Source: Candidatus Eiseniibacteriota bacterium (GTDB taxonomy: Bacteria; Orphanbacterota; Orphanbacteria; Orphanbacterales; Orphanbacteraceae). From it: a stretch of DNA of 64,000 nucleotides. The stretch is taken from NCBI GenBank assembly GCA_029262235.1, contig JAJCZU010000002.1, positions 682,001 through 746,000 of the forward strand, given 5' to 3'. This document shows, piece by piece, positions 1 through 8,123 of this stretch (position 1 is its first letter; every line of letters starts with the position of its first letter). The position numbers and the translations under genes are program-made. A model generated the notes under the pieces. It had not been told where the DNA came from. It saw nothing but the letters and a program-made list of their open reading frames with translations, and did not search any database.

Positions 1-2094
1 GGGTGGATCGATCCCGTCGTGATCGACGCGCCGGGGCCGCTCGCGATCACGGCATCGACGTTCGGTGAAGACGATACGACCGCGCGTTTTGCGATGGTCC
101 CGCTGAACGAGTCGGAGTACTTCCTCGTCGAGAATCGAATCGGTCTGGCGGGGGAAGACGATTTTGCCGCACGCCTCGATACGCTGAACAGCGTCGTGCT
201 CGGTCCCGTGACAAACGACGAGGCGCGGACGCCGACCGGCGACTACGACTTCCCGCTTCCGGGCTGGGGGACTTTGATCTGGCACATCAACGAACGGGTT
301 CTTTCGCCCATCAACATCTTTTTCAACACGGTCAATACGCAGTTCAATCAGAAGGGTCTGGAACTGGAAGAAGCGGACGGGATCCGTGAGATCGGCAATC
401 CCTTTTCCGCATACTGGGACGGGAGCCCGAACGATCCGTGGCGCGACGATACGGCTGAAGAGTTCGGTCCGCGCACCGCGCCGAACACGAACATGACCGA
501 CGGAGGGGTGACAGGCGTTTCGATCACGGGGTTCCCGGCGGTCGATACAGTCGTCACGATTCAGTTCGATGTGCGCTCGCCGCTCCCTGGTTTCCCGGTT
601 CCGATGACGGCCGATTCCATCGTGATCGAACCCGCCGGGCTTCACGTGTTTTCCGATCGTGCGGCGGCGTTCTGGATTTCGATCGATACCGCAGGCGCTC
701 TTTACGCAGGCGCGACGACGTACACCCCGGGAGAGAACGGCCCGACGATCACGCGCGACTCGCTTCCGGGGCTCCCGACCACGTTCGCGCTCGCCGGTTC
801 GTTCCGCGGCGGGCAGGGCGAGGAGGCTCTCACATTCGCGGAGGGGCGTGGGTATCTGCTCGATGCCGGCGGCGCGCTTCTGGAACTCGAGGGCGCGGTA
901 TTCGATACGCTGCTCGCGGATCCGATGGCGCTCTCTTTCGATGAGGCAACGGATGATCGCGTCGTCACGCTCGGCCCGGATTCTTCCCGCACGTTCGCGA
1001 TCAGCGGTGACTCTTTGATCGTCACCGACCGGACGGCCCTGCCCGCTCGGCCCCGTTCCAACGTTGCCGCGATCGAGTCCGCGGGGCGTTCCGAGTTCGC
1101 CTATGTGGGTGCGGGCGGAATGCTTCATGTACGCAATTTATTGACCGACGGGCCCCCGTGGGAGTCGGTAGCGGTTCTCGATGACACCTCGCGCGCCTGG
1201 TCGCTCTCGGGGAATGTCGATCGCGCCGGCTCCGACGAATGGATCGTGGCTTTCGAGTCGGGCAACATCGCGATTCTGCATGCGGACGGCTCGATGCACG
1301 ACGGCTGGCCCGTTACGATCGGACGCGCCGTCACCGGTGAGCCGTTCTTCACTGACAGAAACGGGGATGGCATACCCGAACTCGCGATCCCGACCGGAGA
1401 TCGCCTGCAGGTGCTGACCGAATACGGATTCCCGCAAAAAGAAACCCCGCTTCGCATTCCCGAGGTGCTGCGCGAAGAAGAGATCCTCGTGAATCACGGC
1501 GTCTCGGTCGACTTCGGCGATGGTCCGGAGCCGATCGCGACGGATGACGGGGGGCGTCTGTTCCGCTGGACCGGCCAGGACAGGCTGGTCGATTCGTGGC
1601 CTCGCTCCTCCGGGGCGTGGAACTCGCTGCTCCAGGTGGCGCCCGGCTTCGGGGAAGATTCGTATCATATTTATACGCTGGCCCGCGACGGTCACCTGTA
1701 TTCGTTTCCGCTCGCTCTCGACGCCGATGGGGTCGTTCTCTGGCCCGCCTCCGGCGGAGGGCCGGGGCGCCGCTTCGCGCTTGACGAGACACTGCTTGGA
1801 CCGCGTGCGGAACCGGCGCCGGGAGCCCCGCTTGATCTTTCGCGGGCGTACTGCTATCCGAATCCAGTCCGCGGCGAGAACGCGAAGCTGCGCTTCACGC
1901 TCACGAATGACGGGGACGTGGGGGTGCAGGTCGTCGATCTGGCGGGTCAGGAGATGCACGCACTGCGTGTTTCCGGCCATTTCGGGGAGAATGAAATCGT
2001 TCTCGACACAGGGAGCTGGGCTTCCGGGGTTTACGTCGTGAGACTGGAAGCCGGAGATCGGGTAGAATTCGTAAAGCTGGCCATCGTGCGATAG
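1..2094 (+). CDS. C-terminal part of a secreted M6-peptidase-like protein with a FlgD/Por-like tail (5' end outside window)
   Basis: The frame is open from the first base, so the gene starts upstream of the window; the GTG at 19 is only the first in-frame start codon. In residues numbered from 19, EYFLVENR (33-40), GWGTLIWHIN (82-91) and GLELEEADG (113-121) match the segment that follows the catalytic domain in M6 (immune inhibitor A-type) metalloproteases. The catalytic HExxH would lie outside the window and is not seen. The middle is rich in short beta-propeller or FG-GAP-like stretches such as DRNGDGIPELAI. The last ~80 residues (YCYPNP... to GVYVVRLEAG) form a FlgD-like Ig or Por-type C-terminal domain, which in FCB bacteria marks secreted, surface-bound proteins. 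Probably an extracellular protease or a degenerate relative. The stop codon lies inside a tandem repeat. Confidence 0.65.
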   Translation, partial: GWIDPVVIDAPGPLAITASTFGEDDTTARFAMVPLNESEYFLVENRIGLAGEDDFAARLDTLNSVVLGPVTNDEARTPTGDYDFPLPGWGTLIWHINERVLSPINIFFNTVNTQFNQKGLELEEADGIREIGNPFSAYWDGSPNDPWRDDTAEEFGPRTAPNTNMTDGGVTGVSITGFPAVDTVVTIQFDVRSPLPGFPVPMTADSIVIEPAGLHVFSDRAAAFWISIDTAGALYAGATTYTPGENGPTITRDSLPGLPTTFALAGSFRGGQGEEALTFAEGRGYLLDAGGALLELEGAVFDTLLADPMALSFDEATDDRVVTLGPDSSRTFAISGDSLIVTDRTALPARPRSNVAAIESAGRSEFAYVGAGGMLHVRNLLTDGPPWESVAVLDDTSRAWSLSGNVDRAGSDEWIVAFESGNIAILHADGSMHDGWPVTIGRAVTGEPFFTDRNGDGIPELAIPTGDRLQVLTEYGFPQKETPLRIPEVLREEEILVNHGVSVDFGDGPEPIATDDGGRLFRWTGQDRLVDSWPRSSGAWNSLLQVAPGFGEDSYHIYTLARDGHLYSFPLALDADGVVLWPASGGGPGRRFALDETLLGPRAEPAPGAPLDLSRAYCYPNPVRGENAKLRFTLTNDGDVGVQVVDLAGQEMHALRVSGHFGENEIVLDTGSWASGVYVVRLEAGDRVEFVKLAIVR

Positions 2095-2177
2095 GAATCG
2101 CAAAGACGCGATAGGAATCGCAAAGACGCGATAGGGAATCGCAAAGACGCGACAGGGAATCGCAAAGACGCGACAGA
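2088..2177. repeat. Tandem repeat, 20-21 bp unit, about 4.5 copies
   Basis: Four nearly identical units with consensus GCGATAGGAATCGCAAAGAC begin at 2088, 2108, 2128 and 2149. The last two units carry one extra G, and the fourth has C in place of T. A partial fifth unit starts at 2170. The first unit contains the final sense codons and the stop of the upstream gene. The array ends at the ribosome binding site of the next gene. Confidence 0.9.
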
Positions 2178-2192
2178 GGGAGAAGTTTCAGT

Positions 2193-2972
2193 TTGAGTCG
2201 AATGCTTCACATGGTAATCGTACTGCTGTTCGTTTCCGCGGCTGCTGCTGCTGCCTCCGGTATCGGGCCGCTGGAGAGCGCTTTGCGCTCCGAGATCCGC
2301 ATGCTTCCGGCCCCTGACGACGCGTCGGGGGGGCAGCAGGAAGCCGCGGGCTCGCGGCCGAACGCGCGCAACGCATTTCTCATGAGCCTGGCGCTTCCGG
2401 GCCTCGGGCAGTTTTATGCGTCCGGCTGGGATCCTGTTTCGCTCACGAGTGCGCGCGGGGTCGGCTATGTCGCGTTCGAAACGGTCGGCTGGATGCAGTA
2501 CGACGACAACCGGGACAAGGGATGGGACAAGCAGGTGGAGTACCGCGCCTACGCGGATGCGAACTGGCACTGGAAAGAGAATCCGTGCCTCATTCCGACG
2601 GCGTTTCGCGACTCGCTTCCCGAACCGGATCTTCAAAACGAAGCGGACTTTCTCGAGTTTTACGAAGACATTCACAAACTCCCCAAATGGATCTGCGGAT
2701 GGGACGACTACCCGGCCGAGGTCTTTATCTCCGGCGCGGGAGTCGAGGAGACGCCGATGCGTTCGTATTATTCGGAGCTCCGCAGGGAGCAGAATGATCT
2801 CCTTACGAAATCGCGCCGTTGGAAAACAGCGATTATCTTCAATCACATCGTGAGCGCATTCGATGCGTACTTCACGGTACGGTCCCGGGGAGATGATGCG
2901 GGTTTCGGGCTGCGTCTGGAAGATCCGACGAACGGGGTGGGAGGAGCTTTTGCTTTTGCGTATCAATTCTAG
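2193..2972 (+). CDS. Exported hypothetical protein with PGLGQFYA motif (DUF5683-like), paralogue of the next gene
   Basis: 259 residues. The TTG at 2193 is chosen because AGGGAG at about 2177-2182 is well placed; an ATG at 2202 would also give an intact signal peptide (MLHMVIVLLFVSAAAAAAS). After a short variable stretch comes ARNAFLMSLALPGLGQFYAS, a pattern also found in small DUF5683-type membrane-associated proteins of FCB bacteria. The rest is polar with many Trp, Tyr and Asp residues, and a second hydrophobic patch surrounds NHIVSAFDAYFTVRS near the C-terminus. It overlaps the next gene by 17 nt and shares its layout (signal peptide, PGxGQxYA, NHxxSAxxA). An envelope location is inferred; the biochemical role is unknown. 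Confidence 0.6.
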   Translation: MSRMLHMVIVLLFVSAAAAAASGIGPLESALRSEIRMLPAPDDASGGQQEAAGSRPNARNAFLMSLALPGLGQFYASGWDPVSLTSARGVGYVAFETVGWMQYDDNRDKGWDKQVEYRAYADANWHWKENPCLIPTAFRDSLPEPDLQNEADFLEFYEDIHKLPKWICGWDDYPAEVFISGAGVEETPMRSYYSELRREQNDLLTKSRRWKTAIIFNHIVSAFDAYFTVRSRGDDAGFGLRLEDPTNGVGGAFAFAYQF

Positions 2973-3753
2973 CGTCGTTCGCGGGATAGCGATGATCGCT
3001 GTTCTGTCGGGCCTGCTCGCGCCTGCTGCAGACGCTGCGGCTTCCCCGATCGAACTCGCGATGCGAGCCGAGCTCGAGGAGCTGCGCCTGGAAGCGCCGG
3101 ATGATGCCGGAGCGGCGGGTGCGGAACCGGGCGCGCGAAACGTGACCCGTTCAAAAGCGTTCCTTCGGTCCCTGCTCGTTCCCGGCTGGGGGCAGCATTA
3201 CGCGGGGAACAAGACGCGGAGCAAGATCTTTCTCGGCGTCGAAGCCGCAATCTGGACGAGCTTCATCGTGTTCAAAGCGCGGGAAACTCTGCGCACCGAT
3301 GAGTTCGAGGAGTTCGCGGGCGCGTATGCGGATGTGGACCCGGCAGGGAAGGATGAAGAGTACTATCGCATTCTGACGATCTTCAATTCGAGCGACGAAT
3401 ACAACACGGCGGTCCGCGCGGACGCGAGAGCGATCTATGGCACGCAGGCTTCCGAAGCGAAGTCGCGCTACATCGCTGACAATTCGTACTCGGGCGATCG
3501 CGAATACCGCTGGCAGTCGAACGACCGTCGCCTCGACTACCGGATCATTCGCAATGACGCACGGGACTCCGGCCAGCGTGCGGACTTTTCGCTCGTTGCC
3601 GCTGTTTTGAATCATGCGATCAGCGCGGTGGAAGCGGCGAAGAGTACCGGCCGAATGGGCACGATCCAGGATGCGGTCGGTCACCTCGAAGTGATTCCGC
3701 CGGCCGCACACGAAGCGCCACGGCTTCGCTTTGCGTGGCGCACCAGTTTCTGA
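2956..3753 (+). CDS. Exported hypothetical protein with PGWGQHYA motif, second tandem paralogue
   Basis: About 265 residues. The frame is open further upstream, but the best start is the TTG at 2956, 9-10 nt after GGAGGAG, giving a clean signal peptide (RINSSVVRGIAMIAVLSGLL then a small-residue cleavage region). It overlaps the upstream stop, suggesting translational coupling. SKAFLRSLLVPGWGQHYAGN is followed by a hydrophobic segment (IFLGVEAAIWTSFIVF), then a charged, Tyr-rich helical region (DEEYYRILTIFNSSDEYN). NHAISAVEAAKS near the end mirrors the first copy. The pair looks like an ancient duplication retained in one operon with the NHL, SprA-like and Omp85 genes, so a shared envelope-assembly role is possible but unproven. 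Confidence 0.6.
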   Translation: MRINSSVVRGIAMIAVLSGLLAPAADAAASPIELAMRAELEELRLEAPDDAGAAGAEPGARNVTRSKAFLRSLLVPGWGQHYAGNKTRSKIFLGVEAAIWTSFIVFKARETLRTDEFEEFAGAYADVDPAGKDEEYYRILTIFNSSDEYNTAVRADARAIYGTQASEAKSRYIADNSYSGDREYRWQSNDRRLDYRIIRNDARDSGQRADFSLVAAVLNHAISAVEAAKSTGRMGTIQDAVGHLEVIPPAAHEAPRLRFAWRTSF

Positions 3754-3775
3754 GCCACCCCGAAAGAGGTTCCCT

Positions 3776-4708
3776 TTGCGAACCGCATTCCGGCAAGCCG
3801 CCATTCTCCTTGTGACCGCGGGCGTCGTCTCCGCACAATCCATCGAAATCCATCCTGAATGGATCGCAACGGTCGGCCCCGCGTGGGCTGAGGGCGCCGA
3901 TCCGCTCCGGTCGCCGCGCGGCATCGCCGTATCGCTCGACGGTCGCGTGTTCGTCGCCGATCTCGGAAACGATCGTGTGGTGTCGTTCGACTCGCTCGGC
4001 GCGAAAGGGCGCCCGATCGGCTACGCCGGTTCAGGGGAAGGCCGCTTCGTCGATCCTGCGGACGTGGCAACAGAGGGACGCCATCTCTATGTGCTCGACG
4101 AGGGCAACGAACGCATCCAGATCTTCAATCGACATGACGTGTTCTCGGAGGTACTGCTTTCACGCGAGGCGGGCACGGTCGGCATTCCGTCACGATTCGC
4201 CGTTGATCTCTTCGGGCGTCTCTACGTGAGCGATATCGAGGAAGACGCCGTGCGCGTTTTCCGGTCGTACACGGGCGAAGAGGAGCTTCGGATCGGGGGG
4301 TACGGAAGCGAAGACGGCCTGTTCGTTTCACCGGGCGAGATCGCCGTGGACCGCGACAGAAACCTCTACGTGTGCGATCGCGGAAACGCGCGTGTCCAGA
4401 AGTTCGACCCTCTCGGAGGGTGGCTCATGACGACGGGTGCCGATGGACCCGGCGGCCTGCAGGACCCGTCCGCGATCGCCGTGGATCGACGCGGAAGAAT
4501 CTACGTTGCCGACGCCCGCGGGGGGCGCGTCGTCCTGTTCGAACGGGACGGGTCATATCGCGGCGAAATACGAACCGGCCCGGACGGAAAGCCTCTCTCG
4601 GATCCACAGGGCCTCGCATTCGGCCCGACAGGAATTCTCTATCTCGTGGAATCCGGCAGGGACCGCATCATCCTGTTCCGCCCGCCGCCCGATCTCGATG
4701 TCCGCTAG
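3776..4708 (+). CDS. Exported NHL-repeat beta-propeller protein
   Basis: 310 residues from the TTG at 3776, which lies 6 nt after AGAGG and gives a signal peptide (MRTAFRQAAILLVTAGVVSA). At least five NHL-type blades are visible, each with the core pattern P.GIAVD..GRVYVAD.GN.RV..FD: SPRGIAVSLDGRVFVADLGN, PADVATEGRHLYVLDEGNER, SPGEIAVDRDRNLYVCDRGN, DPSAIAVDRRGRIYVADARG and DPQGLAFGPTGILYLVESGR. NHL propellers are generally binding scaffolds. The gene overlaps the next one by 11 nt, so it is probably a periplasmic or surface partner of the outer-membrane proteins encoded downstream. Confidence 0.8.
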   Translation: MRTAFRQAAILLVTAGVVSAQSIEIHPEWIATVGPAWAEGADPLRSPRGIAVSLDGRVFVADLGNDRVVSFDSLGAKGRPIGYAGSGEGRFVDPADVATEGRHLYVLDEGNERIQIFNRHDVFSEVLLSREAGTVGIPSRFAVDLFGRLYVSDIEEDAVRVFRSYTGEEELRIGGYGSEDGLFVSPGEIAVDRDRNLYVCDRGNARVQKFDPLGGWLMTTGADGPGGLQDPSAIAVDRRGRIYVADARGGRVVLFERDGSYRGEIRTGPDGKPLSDPQGLAFGPTGILYLVESGRDRIILFRPPPDLDVR

Positions 4709-7700
4709 AACACTTCTCGCGATGGCCGCCATTCTTGCGGCGGGGTCATGCGCGGGGGCGCCCGCTCAGGCGGAAGACCCGCAGCCGCGCGTGTATCGCC
4801 TGGGACAGACCGCGACCCGGATCGCGGGCGAGGACCGAACGGGGCCGTATGCGCTCCCGCACCGCCTTCTCTACGAAGGGTCCGAGAAAGTCGTGTTCGG
4901 CGGCACCGTTCTCGTACGCGAAACCGACTACTGGATTCGCCATGACGCCGGCACGATCACGTTTCGGGAAGCGATCACACCCCGCGATACCGTGTATGTG
5001 TCGTACCGCTATCTCCCCGTCACTCTATCGCTCGAACGCGCTCTGAACGAACTCAAGCTGAACGATGACAGAAGCGAGGCGACGATCGCGCCGGTCGATG
5101 AGCGTGGACGTCTGCAGACGGGGCCTCTCGATCGCGGCGACCTTCGCGTGGGGGGAAGCAAGTCGTTCGCCGTGTTGATCGGATCGGGGCGCGAACTCGA
5201 ACTCGACCAGGCACTCAGAGTCAGCGTGCGTGGAAATCTGACGCCCGACGTCCGCGTGACCGCGCAGCTGAGTGACGAGAACCTGCCGTTTCAGCCTGAG
5301 GGGCGCTCGGAGCGCCTGGAAGAACTCGACGAAGTGCTGATCGAAATCGAAGGACCTCGCGTGTCCGCGACCTTCGGTGATTTCGACGTCGACTTCGAAA
5401 CCGGCACGTTCGGAAGTTACCAGCGGGTACTGCAGGGGGCGCTGGGTCGCTTCGAGGACGATCGGGTGTTCCTCGAAATTTCGGGGGGACGGGCGCGCGG
5501 TACGTTCGAGAACACCGAGATTCGGGGCGCCGAAGGAAAGCAGGGACCGTACCGGCTCGTTCCGCGCGAAGGAACCGCCGTTCTCGTGGCCGGCAGCGAA
5601 ACGGTCTGGATCAACGGCGAAAAAGCGCGGCGCGGCGAAGCGAACGATTACGTAATGGATTACGCCGATGGAACGGTGACGTTCAATCCCTCGCGGCCGA
5701 TCGATTCGGAAAGCCGGATCGCTGTCGATTTTCAACTGAGTGGCGAAGAGTATCGCCGCAGTTACGCGACGGCGCGCGGCGGGTATCGATGGGGGGATCG
5801 CGCGTTCCTGCGCGGAACGTTCTTCTCCGAAAGCGACGACGCCGATTCTCCGGAGGCGTTTCTGCTGACCGACGAGGACAGAGATTCGCTCGAGGCATCC
5901 GGGGATCGCCAGGCGCTGGTGCCGAGCGCCCGTGCCGTGGATAAAGGGGGCGATTACGATACGACCTCTGCGGGTTTCTTCGTGTACGCGGGGGAGGATT
6001 CGGGCGCGTTCACGGTGACGTTCCGCAATGTCGGGAGCGGGCAGGGATCGTATGTGCGTGAACTCTCGGCGGAATGGGGCCGGGAAGTCTTCGTGTTCAC
6101 CGGGGCGGGGGCGGGATCGTACGACCCCGTCATTCTGCTCCCGCTGCCGGCGTCGGAGCGCCTCGCCGCGTGGGAAGGGGAGCTCGCCGTAGCCGGGCCG
6201 CTCACCGTGCGGGGCGAGTGGGCCGTTTCCGACCGCGACCGGAACCGCGTTTCGTCGCTCGGCGACGACGACAATCGGGGCACGGCCTGGAAAACGGGGG
6301 CGGCGCTCGATCGATGGGCGCCGGGTGGCGACGCGGGCGGCGCGCTTTCCCTTCGCTGGTCCACCGAGCATACGGGGCGCGATTTCTTCACGCTGAGCCG
6401 AACGCGCCCCGCGCACTTCGATGAACTCTGGATGACGCCGGACGTAGCCGGTGTGCTCACGACGGATCGCACGAGTGATGATGTGATCGGCCAGGGAACG
6501 GCGGAGGCAAGCGGATTTCGCGAAGATCTCACGGTTGTGGAGGGCACCTGGGAACACCGGAGCAGGGCGGGCGCGTTCGTTCTTTCCGGGGATGGCGGGA
6601 CGCTGGGACGGTCCGCATTCGACGCCACGCGGCTTGCCCGCGGGATCTCGTGGCGCCCCGTCGCGGGTAGCGCATTCCGCTATCGTGCGAGCGAGGTGTC
6701 GTCTGACTTCGTGGATTCTTCAGGAGCGCTCGCGGGCGATCGTGTGGAGGAGTCGTGGTCCGGTCGCGCGCGTTATCGATTTCTGGAACCGATGCTGGAA
6801 CGGCGGTGGAGTGATCGATCACAGACTCGCGTCGACACACTGGCGAGCGGATTGCGCGGCGGCACGTGGCGCACGGGGCTCACCCTGTTTACAGGCGGCG
6901 CCGAGACCGGAGTCGTGTATACGAAGGAAGAGAGGGACTTCGCTGATTCGACCACAAACGCGTGGAACTCGTGGTATGAAAGCCGCACCGGCGAACTGAA
7001 TCTGCAATGGCGCCGGCCCGTGTCCGTTACGGCCCGTCTGCGCAGGCGGGAAGTCGAGTACGCGCCCGCCGTTTCCCGCGGAAACGAGACGAGCGATCTG
7101 GCGCGGATCGAAATCCGGCATGATGCGTTCGGAGGCGCATTGCGTGGCAGCTATACATATGAAGCGACATCGGAAGAACGTTCGCGCCGGGAGCGTATCC
7201 TGCTTCGCGCGCCCGAGGGTACCGAAGCGGACTACGACAGTCTCGGCAATTTTTTCCCGCGTGAAGGAACGTTCAATCTCGTCTTGCGCGAGGGAGAAGC
7301 GGAACCGCTTCTCGACCTGGCCGTCAGCGGAAGCGTGCGGTGGGAGCCGGTACGAAATCCCCGCTGGAAGGGGTCACGCTGGCGCGGCATTCGAACCGAA
7401 ACCTTTCTGCGCGTTACGGAAGTGTCGACCACGCAGGACCGCGCCGCCCTGCTCCTTCTCGAACCGGCCGCTTTCCAGCGGGACGCGACGACGATTCGAG
7501 GCGTAATCCGCGCGAGGCAGGAGATCCGGTGGGCGGATACGAAATCGGATCGCACGGCCCAGGTCCGGGTCGAGCGCGAAGACCGGGAAGTAAACGAATT
7601 CCAGGGGCGCAATCGAGACGATCTCGTCTGGACGATTCTGACTCGCGGAAAAACGCGCATCCGCTCCGATGCCCAGCTCGAAGCCACATGGGAGAGACGC

Positions 7701-8123
7701 ACCGAGAATGAAGTGCTGAACGGGGAGACCGTTGTCGACCTCGTGAGCAACGACATGGAGGCCGGCGTGCTTCTGCAGCCGACGCCGCGGCTCCGCGTGG
7801 AATCACGGGCCGCCGTGCGGGTGGATGACGAGCGCATCGCAGCGGAGAAAGTGACGACGCTTCGGATTACGCCTGAGTTCGCGTGGAACTTCTCCGACAA
7901 GAGCCGCTTCGACGGCGAAGTCACGTGGACGCATTTTCTGTCGGGCGGGATCGACGCGGTCAGTTCATTCCTTCGAACGAGGAAAGAGGGCATTCGATGG
8001 CGTACCGGCTTCGCCTATGACTGGAATCGCGCTCTCCGGTCAAGCCTGACGTATACGGGGGAGAACTTCAGGGGGGAACGAACCGAACAGCGCTTCCGCG
8101 CGGAGATGAGGGCGTTCTTCTGA
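4698..8123 (+). CDS. Large predicted outer-membrane beta-barrel protein (SprA-like pattern)
   Basis: 1141 residues from the ATG at 4698, which overlaps the NHL gene stop and is followed by a signal peptide (MSARTLLAMAAILAAGSC...); the frame is open upstream but without a plausible start. Two copies of a module occur at about 61-105 and 299-343: GSE.V..nG....DY...Y..GT(I/V)TF....I......I.V.Y. The motif is recalled from SprA-related and other FCB outer-membrane proteins. Between them, ATFGDFDVDFETGTFGSYQR resembles plug or strand segments. The C-terminal ~700 residues alternate charged and hydrophobic residues with many Arg, Trp and Tyr, and end in aromatic FF, as expected for a barrel. A 1-nt TGATG overlap links it to the Omp85 gene. 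Role in protein export or surface assembly is inferred. Confidence 0.6.
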   Translation: MSARTLLAMAAILAAGSCAGAPAQAEDPQPRVYRLGQTATRIAGEDRTGPYALPHRLLYEGSEKVVFGGTVLVRETDYWIRHDAGTITFREAITPRDTVYVSYRYLPVTLSLERALNELKLNDDRSEATIAPVDERGRLQTGPLDRGDLRVGGSKSFAVLIGSGRELELDQALRVSVRGNLTPDVRVTAQLSDENLPFQPEGRSERLEELDEVLIEIEGPRVSATFGDFDVDFETGTFGSYQRVLQGALGRFEDDRVFLEISGGRARGTFENTEIRGAEGKQGPYRLVPREGTAVLVAGSETVWINGEKARRGEANDYVMDYADGTVTFNPSRPIDSESRIAVDFQLSGEEYRRSYATARGGYRWGDRAFLRGTFFSESDDADSPEAFLLTDEDRDSLEASGDRQALVPSARAVDKGGDYDTTSAGFFVYAGEDSGAFTVTFRNVGSGQGSYVRELSAEWGREVFVFTGAGAGSYDPVILLPLPASERLAAWEGELAVAGPLTVRGEWAVSDRDRNRVSSLGDDDNRGTAWKTGAALDRWAPGGDAGGALSLRWSTEHTGRDFFTLSRTRPAHFDELWMTPDVAGVLTTDRTSDDVIGQGTAEASGFREDLTVVEGTWEHRSRAGAFVLSGDGGTLGRSAFDATRLARGISWRPVAGSAFRYRASEVSSDFVDSSGALAGDRVEESWSGRARYRFLEPMLERRWSDRSQTRVDTLASGLRGGTWRTGLTLFTGGAETGVVYTKEERDFADSTTNAWNSWYESRTGELNLQWRRPVSVTARLRRREVEYAPAVSRGNETSDLARIEIRHDAFGGALRGSYTYEATSEERSRRERILLRAPEGTEADYDSLGNFFPREGTFNLVLREGEAEPLLDLAVSGSVRWEPVRNPRWKGSRWRGIRTETFLRVTEVSTTQDRAALLLLEPAAFQRDATTIRGVIRARQEIRWADTKSDRTAQVRVEREDREVNEFQGRNRDDLVWTILTRGKTRIRSDAQLEATWERRTENEVLNGETVVDLVSNDMEAGVLLQPTPRLRVESRAAVRVDDERIAAEKVTTLRITPEFAWNFSDKSRFDGEVTWTHFLSGGIDAVSSFLRTRKEGIRWRTGFAYDWNRALRSSLTYTGENFRGERTEQRFRAEMRAFF

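Noticed and set aside
2031-2966. Minus-strand frame with repeated SLRFPVA units
   Set aside because: The protein repeat is only the translation of the 20-bp DNA tandem repeat; the rest is antisense of an exported-protein gene.
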